Of a stretch of DNA of 64,000 nt, positions 35,778-45,051 are shown in pieces. Below the pieces are notes generated by a model. It was not told the DNA's origin and made no database searches. It was given only the letters and a program-made list of their open reading frames with translations. The translations under genes and the position numbers were made by a program. The stretch covers positions 124,614 to 188,613 of the forward strand of contig DCDG01000048.1 of assembly GCA_002316315.1 (NCBI GenBank). The letters run 5' to 3'. The DNA is from Candidatus Aminicenantes bacterium UBA1061 (GTDB lineage Bacteria; Acidobacteriota; Aminicenantia; Aminicenantales; Saccharicenantaceae). The first letter of the stretch is position 1; each line of letters starts with the position of its first letter.

Positions 35778-36593
35778 ATGATGCATAGTTTTTCAGCCCT
35801 TTCGCCTGTCCTTCAAGCTTTGGTAGCTACTCTTTTTACTTACTTGATGACAGCAGCTGGCGCTGCCTCTGTCTTTCTGTTGAAAGATGTCAGCCAGAAA
35901 ATTCTTAATTTAATGCTCGGCTTTGCCGCCGGCGTCATGCTGGCAGCCAGCTTCTGGTCTCTTCTGGATCCAGCCATTGAAATGTCAAAAGGAAAAAGCT
36001 TTCCAGTCTGGCTGCCTGCAGCCGCTGGTTTCCTGCTGGGAGCAGGCTTGCTCTTTGCTCTGGACAGAATCCTCCCTCATCTTCATCTCTTTTTACCTCA
36101 AGAACAGGCTGAAGGTCTGAAAACCCACTGGCAGAAAACAACACTTCTGGCTCTGGCCATAACCCTGCACAATATTCCCGAGGGTCTGGCCGTTGGAGTG
36201 GCTTTCGGGGCTGCTTCTCTGTCGCTTACAGGCTCAGGAACACTGGGTGGAGCTATTGCTTTGGCCGTCGGTATCGGCCTCCAGAACCTGCCAGAAGGCC
36301 TGGCCGTTTCTGGACCTCTGCGAGCGGCTGGTGTTAGCCGCCAGCAGAGCTTTTTCCTGGGGCAGCTGTCAGGACTGGTTGAACCTCTGGCTGGCGTCCT
36401 GGGGGCCCTGGCTGTCACCAGAATGATGGCCATTCTTCCTTATGCTCTATCCTTTGCTGCCGGAGCTATGATTTTTGTCGTCGTCGAGGAAGTAATACCC
36501 GAGTCACAGGGCTCCGGGGACTCCGACTTATCAACAATTGGACTTATCGCCGGCTTCATCCTGATGATGATTCTTGATGTGGCCTTCTCATGA
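35778..36593 (+). CDS. ZIP-family divalent metal transporter
   Basis: A 271-residue membrane protein with eight predicted helices. TM4 and TM5 have the ZIP metal sites LHNIPEGLAVGVAFG (near residue 131-145) and LQNLPEGLAVSGPL (near 168-181). The latter has Asn in place of His at the first site, a known variation in GufA-type members. A loop between TM3 and TM4 is His-poor (HLHLF). It would move Zn2+ or Fe2+ inward. Its stop overlaps the convergent RND gene by 6 nt. Confidence 0.9.
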   Translation: MMHSFSALSPVLQALVATLFTYLMTAAGAASVFLLKDVSQKILNLMLGFAAGVMLAASFWSLLDPAIEMSKGKSFPVWLPAAAGFLLGAGLLFALDRILPHLHLFLPQEQAEGLKTHWQKTTLLALAITLHNIPEGLAVGVAFGAASLSLTGSGTLGGAIALAVGIGLQNLPEGLAVSGPLRAAGVSRQQSFFLGQLSGLVEPLAGVLGALAVTRMMAILPYALSFAAGAMIFVVVEEVIPESQGSGDSDLSTIGLIAGFILMMILDVAFS

Positions 36594-39500
36594 TGTATGA
36601 TTGTTGTTCGCTCTTTTTTCTCTTATCTGCTCAAAAAGTGAGTAAACAACCGGAATAACTACCAGCGTAATAAAAGTTGAACTGGTCAGACCACCGATAA
36701 CCACCCGGGCCAGAGGTGTCTGCACCTCGCTGCCTTCCCCGATACCTAAAGCCAGTGGCAGCATGCCAAGAATAGTGGTTAACGCCGTCATCAGGATTGG
36801 ACGCAGTCTTCTTCGACCAGCTTCTTTGATAGCTTCCATCAACTCAAAGCCGTCACGGCGCCTTAAAAGATTGGTATAGTCCACCAGTAGTATGGCATTA
36901 TTGACGACAATACCACCCAGCATGATCATGCCAATATAGGCTTGGACGTTGATGCTTGTTCCGGTCAGCAATAAAATAAAAGCAACTCCAATAACAGTCA
37001 GGGGCACAGAGAACATGACGATGAGCGGATCCCGTAGAGACTCATACAGCATAGCCATAACCATATAAACCATAAAAAGCGCAAGGATAATACTGATCAT
37101 TAATTCACGGTTGGCTTTCTGCTGTTCTTCGTAATCACCGGTGAAACCGATGGCAAAATTGGCCGGTCGTGGAATTGTCTTGATAGCCCGCTGGGCATCC
37201 CTGATCACCGAGCCGAGGTCTCGATCGGCGATTTCGCCTGAGACATTAATTATTCTTTCCCTGTCTCTTCTTTCTATCTGTTGTGGCCCACGGCCGCTCT
37301 GAACCTCAATCACATTCCGCAGGCTGACCTGCTCCCCATCAGAGTTGGTTATGGTCAGGTCAAGCAGGTCATTGACATCCAACCGCTCTGAATCTTTAAC
37401 CTTGACCAGGATTCTGTATTCCCGACCAGCTTCTCTAAATTGACTTGCCTGTGATCCAGATAAAATGGTGCTGATAAAGGTCCCGATTTGATTGACCGAT
37501 AATTTCATTTCAGAGGCTTTCTGCCGGTCAATAACCAGGCGATCCTCTGGAGTTCCTTCTACCCGGCTGATACTGACGTCAGTTACTCCTTTTATCTTTT
37601 CGACCACTCTTTTAACTTCCTGCGCCAGACTCTGGCCAATCTCCAGGTCATAACCGCGAATCTCAATCTGCAGTCTTTCCTGACCGCCGCCTCCCCTCAT
37701 ACCCATCATCATCTGTCCGCCAGTCGCTCTTGTCCGGATAATGGCGCCAGGGACATTTGATAGCTGGCGACTGAGATCTGCAGCTATATCCATACTTGAC
37801 CTATTTCTTTTGGCCTTTGGAACAAGTTTAAGGGTAATGTTTCCCCGATTGGCCCCGCCTCTCCAGCCGCCGCTGCCGGCTCTTTCTTCGATAGATTCGA
37901 TCTCAGGAACGAGCTGTTTGGCCATATTAACCACTTCTCTTAGCTTCTGATCCATAACCGACAGCCTGGTACCAACTTCCATTTCGACCGTAATTCTAAC
38001 TTCACCTTCGTCTGTTTGTGGCATATATTCCTGGCCTATGAAACGGAAAAGAATGACACTGACCAGGAGCAGGGCGCCTGTAATCAACAGCACCTTGACC
38101 CGGTGATGCAAGCAATAATCCAGGAGCTTCTTATAACCGTTTTCCATATCGGAGAAAATTTTTTTAGATTTGACCGCCAGTTTTTTTTCTGGATTATGGT
38201 TACCTATATTATCGCCTTTAAGGATTTTGCTGGCCAGCATCGGTACCAGGGTGAGGGCCACGATCAGCGAGCAAGCTAAAGAAAAGGCCACCACATAGGC
38301 CAGCTGCTTGAACATAATGCCGGAAGCTCCCTCCACAAAAAGCATAGGCAGAAAAACGATGACCGTTGTCACCGTGCTGGCAATGATGGCTGAGGTCACT
38401 TCTGTTGCCCCATCGACTGCCGCCTTCTGCAAAGGCACACCTTCTTCCCTCATGCGGAAGATGTTCTCCAGCACAACAATCGAGTTGTCGACCATCATGC
38501 CGATGCCCAGGGCCAGGCCACCCAGGCTCATAACATTCAGGGTGAACCCGCCAAAATACATCAAAGTAAAAGTAGCAATAATCGAAATCGGGATCGACAG
38601 GGCTATAACCAGAGTGCTTCTGAGATTGACCAGGAAAAACAGCAAAACCAAAACGGCCAGCAAGCCGCCGTATAAGGCTGAGGTGCCCACGTTATTAATG
38701 GCATCCCTGACATACTTAGCGTTATCTCTTAAGACAATGAACCTGAACTGTGGATAGTCTTGCTTGACGTATTCCAGTTCTTTATAAACTCCATCAACCA
38801 CATTGACTGTATTCTCTCCTGATTGCTTGTAGATAGATAAAGAAATGCTTGGCAGGTTGTCAACCCTGGCTATTCTTGTCACCCGCCGGTTGGTATCTTC
38901 AACATTAGCGATATCTTTTATCCTGATAACGCCTCCATCTCGAACGGCGACAATAGTTTCTTTAATTTGATCGATATTGGTATAAACCCCGGGAATGCGG
39001 ACTGTAATTTCATAGTTGCCTTTTTCGATTGTTCCGGCTGGTATATCAACGTTTTCCTGCCTGATCTTGCTGATAATTAAATCGAGAGGCAAACCAAGGG
39101 CTTTAACCTTATCCGGGAAGATATTAACCTGGATCTCCCTTTCCAGGCCTCCCCAAACATCAACTGAAGCTACTCCCGGTACCCTTTCCAACCGGTAAGA
39201 AATCTGTTCATCTATTATTCTTCTAACCTGAAGGGGATCAAGTTCGGTTAGAATCCCGATGGTTAGAATCGGGCTCTGAGCCGGGTCAAATTTCCTCAGA
39301 GTCGGCCGTTGTACTTCTTCTGGAAACCTGCCAATAATCCGGTCTATTCTTTCTCTGATTTCATTGGCTGCCTCGTCAATATTCGTTCCCCACTTAAACA
39401 TGACCCGGACAGTGCTTCCGCCCTGAGAAGAGACCGAAAAAATCTCTTCGACTCCTGGAACGGAACTTAAAGCTTCCTCAATCGGCCGGGTTATTATCTG

Positions 39501-39680
39501 TTCCATTTCTTCAGGTGCAGTATTTGGATAGGAAGTGGAGACATTCAGGGTGGGATAAGTAATGTCGGGCATCAGGTCAACTGGCAAGCGGCTTAAAGCG
39601 ATAAAGCCGAGAACCAGCACAACCAGAATTAGCATGCTAACAAAAACCGGCCGTTTTATCGAAAACTCAGACAGGCTCAT
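36588..39680 (-). CDS. RND efflux pump inner-membrane transporter (HAE1/AcrB-like)
   Basis: A 1030-residue proton-driven pump. The start at 39680 (MSLSEFSIKRPVFVSML) has GGAGG 6 nt upstream; the upstream TTG is not used. Twelve helices in two halves with large periplasmic loops, and the internal signature GGLALGIGMMVDNSIVVLENI in TM4, whose Asp relays protons. A second TM block near NAILLVDYTNLLRR supports an intact duplication. Third gene of a TolC-MFP-RND operon. Substrates are not evident; MdtB-like lineage means drugs or bile-like compounds are possible. Confidence 0.93.
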   Translation of the reverse strand: MSLSEFSIKRPVFVSMLILVVLVLGFIALSRLPVDLMPDITYPTLNVSTSYPNTAPEEMEQIITRPIEEALSSVPGVEEIFSVSSQGGSTVRVMFKWGTNIDEAANEIRERIDRIIGRFPEEVQRPTLRKFDPAQSPILTIGILTELDPLQVRRIIDEQISYRLERVPGVASVDVWGGLEREIQVNIFPDKVKALGLPLDLIISKIRQENVDIPAGTIEKGNYEITVRIPGVYTNIDQIKETIVAVRDGGVIRIKDIANVEDTNRRVTRIARVDNLPSISLSIYKQSGENTVNVVDGVYKELEYVKQDYPQFRFIVLRDNAKYVRDAINNVGTSALYGGLLAVLVLLFFLVNLRSTLVIALSIPISIIATFTLMYFGGFTLNVMSLGGLALGIGMMVDNSIVVLENIFRMREEGVPLQKAAVDGATEVTSAIIASTVTTVIVFLPMLFVEGASGIMFKQLAYVVAFSLACSLIVALTLVPMLASKILKGDNIGNHNPEKKLAVKSKKIFSDMENGYKKLLDYCLHHRVKVLLITGALLLVSVILFRFIGQEYMPQTDEGEVRITVEMEVGTRLSVMDQKLREVVNMAKQLVPEIESIEERAGSGGWRGGANRGNITLKLVPKAKRNRSSMDIAADLSRQLSNVPGAIIRTRATGGQMMMGMRGGGGQERLQIEIRGYDLEIGQSLAQEVKRVVEKIKGVTDVSISRVEGTPEDRLVIDRQKASEMKLSVNQIGTFISTILSGSQASQFREAGREYRILVKVKDSERLDVNDLLDLTITNSDGEQVSLRNVIEVQSGRGPQQIERRDRERIINVSGEIADRDLGSVIRDAQRAIKTIPRPANFAIGFTGDYEEQQKANRELMISIILALFMVYMVMAMLYESLRDPLIVMFSVPLTVIGVAFILLLTGTSINVQAYIGMIMLGGIVVNNAILLVDYTNLLRRRDGFELMEAIKEAGRRRLRPILMTALTTILGMLPLALGIGEGSEVQTPLARVVIGGLTSSTFITLVVIPVVYSLFEQIREKRANNNHTS

Positions 39681-39736
39681 TATTTCCTCCAATAATTAGA
39701 TGAATAACCGATGAATCAATCAGGGTCATATCAGTT

Positions 39737-40978
39737 TTAACCGCGTCTATCAGAAGATTTATTGTCAGGTTGGGAACTGCTAGTGTCTATGCCTAATTCG
39801 GGCAGAATTATGCCCATGCCGTCCTGCAGAAGATGCTGCCCCAGAGTGACAACATAGCCTGAAAGATCAGCTGGCTCCACCACTTCCGCTTTTTCTCCTT
39901 CAATAATACCTGTCTTAATTGCCTTAAAGTAAGCCTTCTTGTTTTCGATATCAGCCACAAAAACACCCTGAGAGTAACCTCTGGTGACGATCGCACTGAA
40001 AGGTATAATCCTGGCATTCTCCCGCCGGTCATATTCAATCTCTGCATTAATAAACATGCCTGGCTTCAGGAAATTTTCTTCGTTGTCAATATCAACTTCA
40101 ATCCGGGCCTGCCTGGTTGTTTCCCTGAGAAGCGGTGCGACTCGCGTTACCTGGCCATGGAAGACTCTGTCAGGAAAGACACCAGAAGCAACAGTCACTT
40201 CCTGCCCGACTTTTATCCTGAAGTATTCCTTATCGGTGGCATAAATCACAGCCGTAATTGGCTGGAGCTCAACGATAGAAATAATCGGTGTGTTGGCCGA
40301 AAGCAATGCCCCTTCATCAACATATCTTTCGCCAACATAGCGAATATTCCCTCCTGTTTCCCAGGTAGCAATAATCCTGGTGTAAGAGAGGCGGAGACGG
40401 GCAGTTTCCAGAGCTGCCTCACGGTTAGCCACCTGGGCTTCAGCCACCTTAAATCTGGCCGCCTGTGATTCATACTGAGCCTGAACGGCATCATGCTGGG
40501 CATCGGAATAAATGCCCTTCTGGTGAAGGGTGGCAGCTCTTTCCAGGTCTTTTTTGGCCAGCTCAAGGGCACTCCTGGCCTCCTCAAAATTGGCCCGAGC
40601 CACTTTCAAGTCGGCTTCAGCCTGGGCTACTTGCTGCTGGTATTCTTCATCATCAAGCTGGGCCACAATCTGCCCACGGGAAACTTTATCTCCGATATTT
40701 ATATACAGCTTTTTAAGCTTGCCGGACACTTTCGGGGCAACAACAAATTGCGACTTGGGAATCAACGTGCCTGAAAACCGGCCGATATCTCGAATCAAGC
40801 CGTTATCTACCGGGCTCAAAACGACGGCAACGGCCGGTTGCCTGTTGTTGTTTGCCTTGGCTTCTTTAAAAATAGCCTGCCCAACTCTCCATAACAGTAA
40901 AACAACCAGTAGACCTCCGGTCGCCAGAAGCACCTTCTGGATAAAACTCATTTTTTTAACTTTTTCTGATAATTTCAT
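39737..40978 (-). CDS. RND efflux periplasmic adaptor (MFP/HlyD-like)
   Basis: A 413-residue membrane fusion protein. An N-terminal anchor (residues 14-28, VLLATGGLLVVLLLW) is followed by a lipoyl half-domain (GKLKKLYINIGDKVSRGQIVAQLDDEE begins about residue 83), a helical hairpin rich in Ala/Glu coiled coil (about 110-190), the other lipoyl half and a beta-barrel (GQEVTVASGVFPDRVF). It bridges the RND pump to the TolC channel. It sits 56 nt before the RND gene and 48 nt after tolC. Confidence 0.92.
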   Translation of the reverse strand: MKLSEKVKKMSFIQKVLLATGGLLVVLLLWRVGQAIFKEAKANNNRQPAVAVVLSPVDNGLIRDIGRFSGTLIPKSQFVVAPKVSGKLKKLYINIGDKVSRGQIVAQLDDEEYQQQVAQAEADLKVARANFEEARSALELAKKDLERAATLHQKGIYSDAQHDAVQAQYESQAARFKVAEAQVANREAALETARLRLSYTRIIATWETGGNIRYVGERYVDEGALLSANTPIISIVELQPITAVIYATDKEYFRIKVGQEVTVASGVFPDRVFHGQVTRVAPLLRETTRQARIEVDIDNEENFLKPGMFINAEIEYDRRENARIIPFSAIVTRGYSQGVFVADIENKKAYFKAIKTGIIEGEKAEVVEPADLSGYVVTLGQHLLQDGMGIILPELGIDTSSSQPDNKSSDRRG

Positions 40979-41026
40979 TTTTCTGCCTGTCTCCTCTTCC
41001 AGTTTGTCTCAATGGTAAGATAAAAA

Positions 41027-42658
41027 TTAGTCTATATTTAATACAGACACCTGCTGGCGGTCACGGCCCGCGCCCATGACCCGATCAAGGTAGGCTAAGG
41101 ATATATTATAATCAATCAGCGCCTTGAGTTCCATCGTCTGGGCATTGACCAGATCTCGCTGATATTGAAGAACCAGATAGTTGGTACTCATGCCAACTTT
41201 AAACTTCTCTTCTTCTGCTGTTAGTTTCTGTTCGGCCAGCTCCCGGGCTGAGCGATAAGCCAGAGCCCGTTGATAGTTAGTTTCAACGGCTCTAACCGCA
41301 TTACCTATTTCCAGATCGAGCTGCAGCTGCTGGTTCTTAAGCTTTAGCCTGGACTGTTCAAGATTAAGTTTGGCCTGGGCATAATTGGCTCTGGTAACAA
41401 CATTGCTGATAGGCAGGGTAAACACAAAACCTACTGACCAGTTTTTGTATTTAAAATTGAAAGCATCCTTCAAAGCATCTGATTTTTTACCTGGCACCTT
41501 ACCGATGATCTCTCCCGTCATGGGATTATCATCTTTATAGAGCAATTGGTCCCCGGAAATGCCAGGACTCCAGTAGCCAAGCGTAAATTGCAGATTGGGC
41601 AAGAGCTGATTCTTAGCATAACTGAAATTGAACTCCCTGCTTTTCAGCTCGGTTCTAACCGCTTCGAGGTCAGGACGCTTTTCCAGAGCGATATTCATAG
41701 CTTCTTCATAACTGATTTCTCGTCTTTCAACGGAGGGAGAATCGGTAGGAACAATCTGAACCTTTTTAGCCCCTTCTATTTCTGCCCCTAAATTTATTAC
41801 AACCTTCAACTGGTCCTCATAATTCTTGACAAGGGCTTCTGCCTCCAGAATATCAGCCTGACGGGTGCTAACCTCACTTTCAGCCGTTAGTAGTTCAATC
41901 GGAGGTAAGGTTCCAGCTTCTATTTCTATTTTATTTTTTTCCAGGAGTTCCTGGGCCAGTTTTAATGATTGCTGGCGAACTTTTAGGTTTTCCCGGGCAT
42001 AGACCAGATTCCAGTAAGCAAGTTCGACATTATAGATAGTTTCCTCGAGAATCTTTTGAAAATTGTCTTCAGATATTTCGTGGCTGTAACCGGCGATAAT
42101 AATATCCCGCCGGCCATATTTCAGCCCAAAATCACGCAGAAGAGGCTGACTGAAATTCAAGCGTAGTGTGCTACCAAAACGGGGATTAATCGTCTGAAAA
42201 TTGCGGTTGCTATCGCTGACATAACTGTTGAGACTGGCCGATAAAGTGCCGCCGGTCGGAATATTCTGGGAGAGCTGAACAGTATAGTCATTTTGCTTGG
42301 TGACTACCATATCAGAAGCGTCGAGAAAAGAGTAAGAAGCTGTTTCAGTGTTCTGCTTATTATAATTAAAATTGAGTGACGGTATATATTTTTCAGTGGC
42401 CAGTGTCACATTTTTGTCAGCTATTTGAGGTGTGATCATCTCAGCTTTCAGGTTAAGATTGTTGCGAAGAGCCTTAAACAAGCAATCTTCAAGAGAAAGC
42501 TCCAGTTGTTTTATCTCTTCCCCTGATGATAATGCCGCCGGGCTTTTTTCCCGAGCGTGACCCGCCGGGACAGGCATTATCTTAAGCGGGCTAAAAAATA
42601 TCAATAAAAGAAGAATATAAACTAGCCCTGATCTGACCCTAAGTTTATGTCTGACCAT
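41027..42658 (-). CDS. TolC-family outer membrane efflux channel
   Basis: A 543-residue outer membrane protein, first in the efflux operon. An N-terminal signal (residues 11-35) leads to two repeats of the OEP domain, with long Ala/Glu-rich helices (for example LKLAQELLEKNKIEIEAG and QRALAYRSARELAEQK) and beta-strands (GSTLRLNFSQPLLRDFG, a typical OEP motif). It would form a trimeric tunnel to the outside. A possible operator is 49-73 nt upstream. Confidence 0.9.
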   Translation of the reverse strand: MVRHKLRVRSGLVYILLLLIFFSPLKIMPVPAGHAREKSPAALSSGEEIKQLELSLEDCLFKALRNNLNLKAEMITPQIADKNVTLATEKYIPSLNFNYNKQNTETASYSFLDASDMVVTKQNDYTVQLSQNIPTGGTLSASLNSYVSDSNRNFQTINPRFGSTLRLNFSQPLLRDFGLKYGRRDIIIAGYSHEISEDNFQKILEETIYNVELAYWNLVYARENLKVRQQSLKLAQELLEKNKIEIEAGTLPPIELLTAESEVSTRQADILEAEALVKNYEDQLKVVINLGAEIEGAKKVQIVPTDSPSVERREISYEEAMNIALEKRPDLEAVRTELKSREFNFSYAKNQLLPNLQFTLGYWSPGISGDQLLYKDDNPMTGEIIGKVPGKKSDALKDAFNFKYKNWSVGFVFTLPISNVVTRANYAQAKLNLEQSRLKLKNQQLQLDLEIGNAVRAVETNYQRALAYRSARELAEQKLTAEEEKFKVGMSTNYLVLQYQRDLVNAQTMELKALIDYNISLAYLDRVMGAGRDRQQVSVLNID

Positions 42659-42706
42659 TATTTGTCTCCTGATACTATTTACATTTATTTTATTTTCAGC
42701 GAATTA

Positions 42707-42731
42707 TATAAATTATCCTGGCTAATTTATA
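42707..42731. promoter_or_regulatory. Inverted repeat upstream of the efflux operon
   Basis: TATAAATTA, 7-nt spacer, TAATTTATA, a perfect 9-bp inverted repeat overlapping a minus-strand TATAAT at 42708-42703. It has the size of a TetR- or MarR-type operator, but no regulator gene is adjacent. AT-richness makes chance occurrence possible. Confidence 0.35.
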
Positions 42732-42854
42732 AAACTACTCTTTAGTTTTGACGTTACAAGCTAGTATTTCTTCCAAAAATAGATTTTTTTATTTTTTCTT
42801 TGAGTTTAAGACGGCCAGGAAAATCTTGGCCAGGCAGATAATAGAAATATAATA

Positions 42855-42875
42855 GACCAAAAAAGCTTTTTGGCC
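42855..42875 (-). terminator. Hairpin after the metzincin-TPR gene
   Basis: On the minus strand, GGCCAAAAA-GCT-TTTTTGGTC forms a 9-pair hairpin about 22 nt downstream of the stop codon. The following bases are T-rich (TCTATTATATTT), giving a plausible but imperfect intrinsic terminator for the two-gene unit upstream. Confidence 0.4.
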
Positions 42876-42896
42876 TTTATAGTTCTTTCTTTTGTC

Positions 42897-45020
42897 TCAT
42901 TTTAATTTTTTTATCAAGCTGCCAAGCATGGTCCCGTCAACCTTAAAACCAGCCTTCAGTGCCTTCTGAATGAATTCCCAGCTTAACTCGTAATTTTCCT
43001 GATGAAAATAAATTACAGCAATATTATTGCAAATTAACCCGTTCTGGCTGTCTTCCGGGTTGAGAGCTAAAGCTCTCAAGAAAAGCTCCAGAGCCCGTTC
43101 TTCATTTTGAAGAGATAGTTCTACCATGGCCAGGTTAATTACCGCCTCCCTGTCTCTCGGGTCAACCTTCAGTGCTTTTTCGAGTATTATTCTGGCTTCT
43201 TCAAATTTGTTCTGCTGAGCCAGGGCAATTCCCATATTATTATAACCCAGGGACAGACCAGGCTGATCGGCCACGGCTCGACTGGCTTCCTCTTCAGCTC
43301 TCTGCCAGTCTTTTATATTCATATAAGCGTAGCTGAGATTAATACTGAGGGCTGGATTTTTAAAGCCAAGTTCTCGGGCTTTTAATAAAAATTTGATAGC
43401 TTCATCCATTTCGCCCCGGTGCAAATGGCAGAGGCCAAGACCACCGTAAGCCTCGGCCATATTAATATCAATTTTAACTGCCTGTTCAAAAGCCTGCCTG
43501 GCTTCCTCCCAGCGGCCGAGATCAGTCAGGCTGACACCCAGGTTATAATAAGCCTGGACAGAAGAGGGATTTCTGGCCAGTACCTGCTGATATTCATTCA
43601 GGGCCTCAGTCGATTTTCCGCTCTCTCGAAGGATATTGCCTAAAAGATTTCTGGCCTGGACTGATTCTGGCTGCAGTGATAGAGCTTTCTCCACACATTC
43701 TCTGGCCTTGGCTATATCCCTTTTACGCCGGTATATTTCTCCGAGATTCAAATAGGCTGAAGTATAACCGGGCGAAAGCTCAATAGCCTTTAAAAATTGT
43801 TCCTCAGCTTCATCGAGCCGCCCCTGTCTGAAATAGAGATCGCCGAGATTATGATGGGCCTGAGCCAGATAGGGGTTAAGTCTGATAGCCCGGAGATAAA
43901 CTTTTTCAGCTTCATCAAACCGGTTTAACTCACCGAGTGCAATGCCCAGGTTATACAAGGCTTCAGAAAAATCAGGCTTAATATTGAGAATTAGCTGATA
44001 AAGATGGATGGCCTCTTGAGTTCTGCCGGCCTGCCTCAATGAGATCGCTTGAAGATTCATTGCTTCGAGGTCGCCCGGATTAAGTATCAAGGCTTCCTCA
44101 CAAAAACCAGCTGCCCGTTCATAATCATTTTGTTCTAATTCAAGTTGAGCTAACATCAAGAAAACATCACTCAGACATTGAGTTTCCGGGCCTGTCTCAC
44201 CAGAGGGAGAGGCTGAAAATAGGGATCTTATATGACTCACCTTCTTTATATTTTCTCTGACTTTCAGGTAAATTCTCTCAGCCCTGGCTTGAATCTCAGG
44301 AGGATAAGGAAAAACGAAAGGCTCGAAGCTACGCTCCCTGGTCAGGTTGATTATTTCCTGGTTATAAGCATCGAAATGGCCGCCTTCCCCGGAGCAGCTC
44401 ATAACCGATTGCGACTCCGGCACATGGACAGCCCCAAAGATATGTCCAAGCTCATGCCTTATCAGCCTTCTCAGCCTGACCCGGTCAGGAGTATAAACGA
44501 TGATAATCATAGAACTCTTAAACAGGGTTAAACCTGAATACTCTGGCCGCAGATTAGAACGGCCGGTAACAGCCATGGTGATCTCAGCTCTTCTGTCCTT
44601 AACCTGAACCCCCCGCCTATCTAAATTTTCTGCCAGCTCCTGAACATTACGGCTCCCTTTGTCCGTCTCCCAGGAAGACCAGCCCACCGGGATAAAACTC
44701 AAGCCGAAGAGACGTTTGAATTCGGCGGAAACTTCTCGCAGAGCTGATTCTACCTCGGTAGCTGCTTCTGGCCGGCGGGATAAATCCTGATCTCCCAGCA
44801 AATTGACTCTAATCTCGCGGTGCTGGTACGAAGCTGCCAGGTCCAAATCCACAGGGAAACAGGCATTGTTTTCATCTGCTATCGCCCTGGAGTAGCAAGG
44901 ATGAACAAGCCCCAATCCTCCTGTTAAAATAAACAACAACATCCAGATTAATCTGGCCACAGCAGACACTGCAGGCGGGCAGGCTTCAGCCTCTCTTGAT
45001 TCTGGTAATTTAATCATCAC
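42897..45020 (-). CDS. Metzincin-type metalloprotease fused to TPR array
   Basis: A 707-residue exported protein. A hydrophobic segment (about residues 24-46) serves as signal. Residues about 60-225 form a protease domain with HELGHIFGAVH (H189, E190, H193, H199), the full HExxHxxGxxH metzincin motif, followed 8 residues later by Met207 in QSVMSCS as the Met-turn. Residues about 270-700 are a dozen TPR units. Probably a secreted zinc protease guided by TPR-mediated binding, similar to matrixin/archaemetzincin relatives. It starts 31 nt after the SBBP gene stop and is likely cotranscribed with it. Confidence 0.85.
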   Translation of the reverse strand: MMIKLPESREAEACPPAVSAVARLIWMLLFILTGGLGLVHPCYSRAIADENNACFPVDLDLAASYQHREIRVNLLGDQDLSRRPEAATEVESALREVSAEFKRLFGLSFIPVGWSSWETDKGSRNVQELAENLDRRGVQVKDRRAEITMAVTGRSNLRPEYSGLTLFKSSMIIIVYTPDRVRLRRLIRHELGHIFGAVHVPESQSVMSCSGEGGHFDAYNQEIINLTRERSFEPFVFPYPPEIQARAERIYLKVRENIKKVSHIRSLFSASPSGETGPETQCLSDVFLMLAQLELEQNDYERAAGFCEEALILNPGDLEAMNLQAISLRQAGRTQEAIHLYQLILNIKPDFSEALYNLGIALGELNRFDEAEKVYLRAIRLNPYLAQAHHNLGDLYFRQGRLDEAEEQFLKAIELSPGYTSAYLNLGEIYRRKRDIAKARECVEKALSLQPESVQARNLLGNILRESGKSTEALNEYQQVLARNPSSVQAYYNLGVSLTDLGRWEEARQAFEQAVKIDINMAEAYGGLGLCHLHRGEMDEAIKFLLKARELGFKNPALSINLSYAYMNIKDWQRAEEEASRAVADQPGLSLGYNNMGIALAQQNKFEEARIILEKALKVDPRDREAVINLAMVELSLQNEERALELFLRALALNPEDSQNGLICNNIAVIYFHQENYELSWEFIQKALKAGFKVDGTMLGSLIKKLK

Positions 45021-45051
45021 TTTCCCTGTGATTGGATTGAAAAGATCAGGA

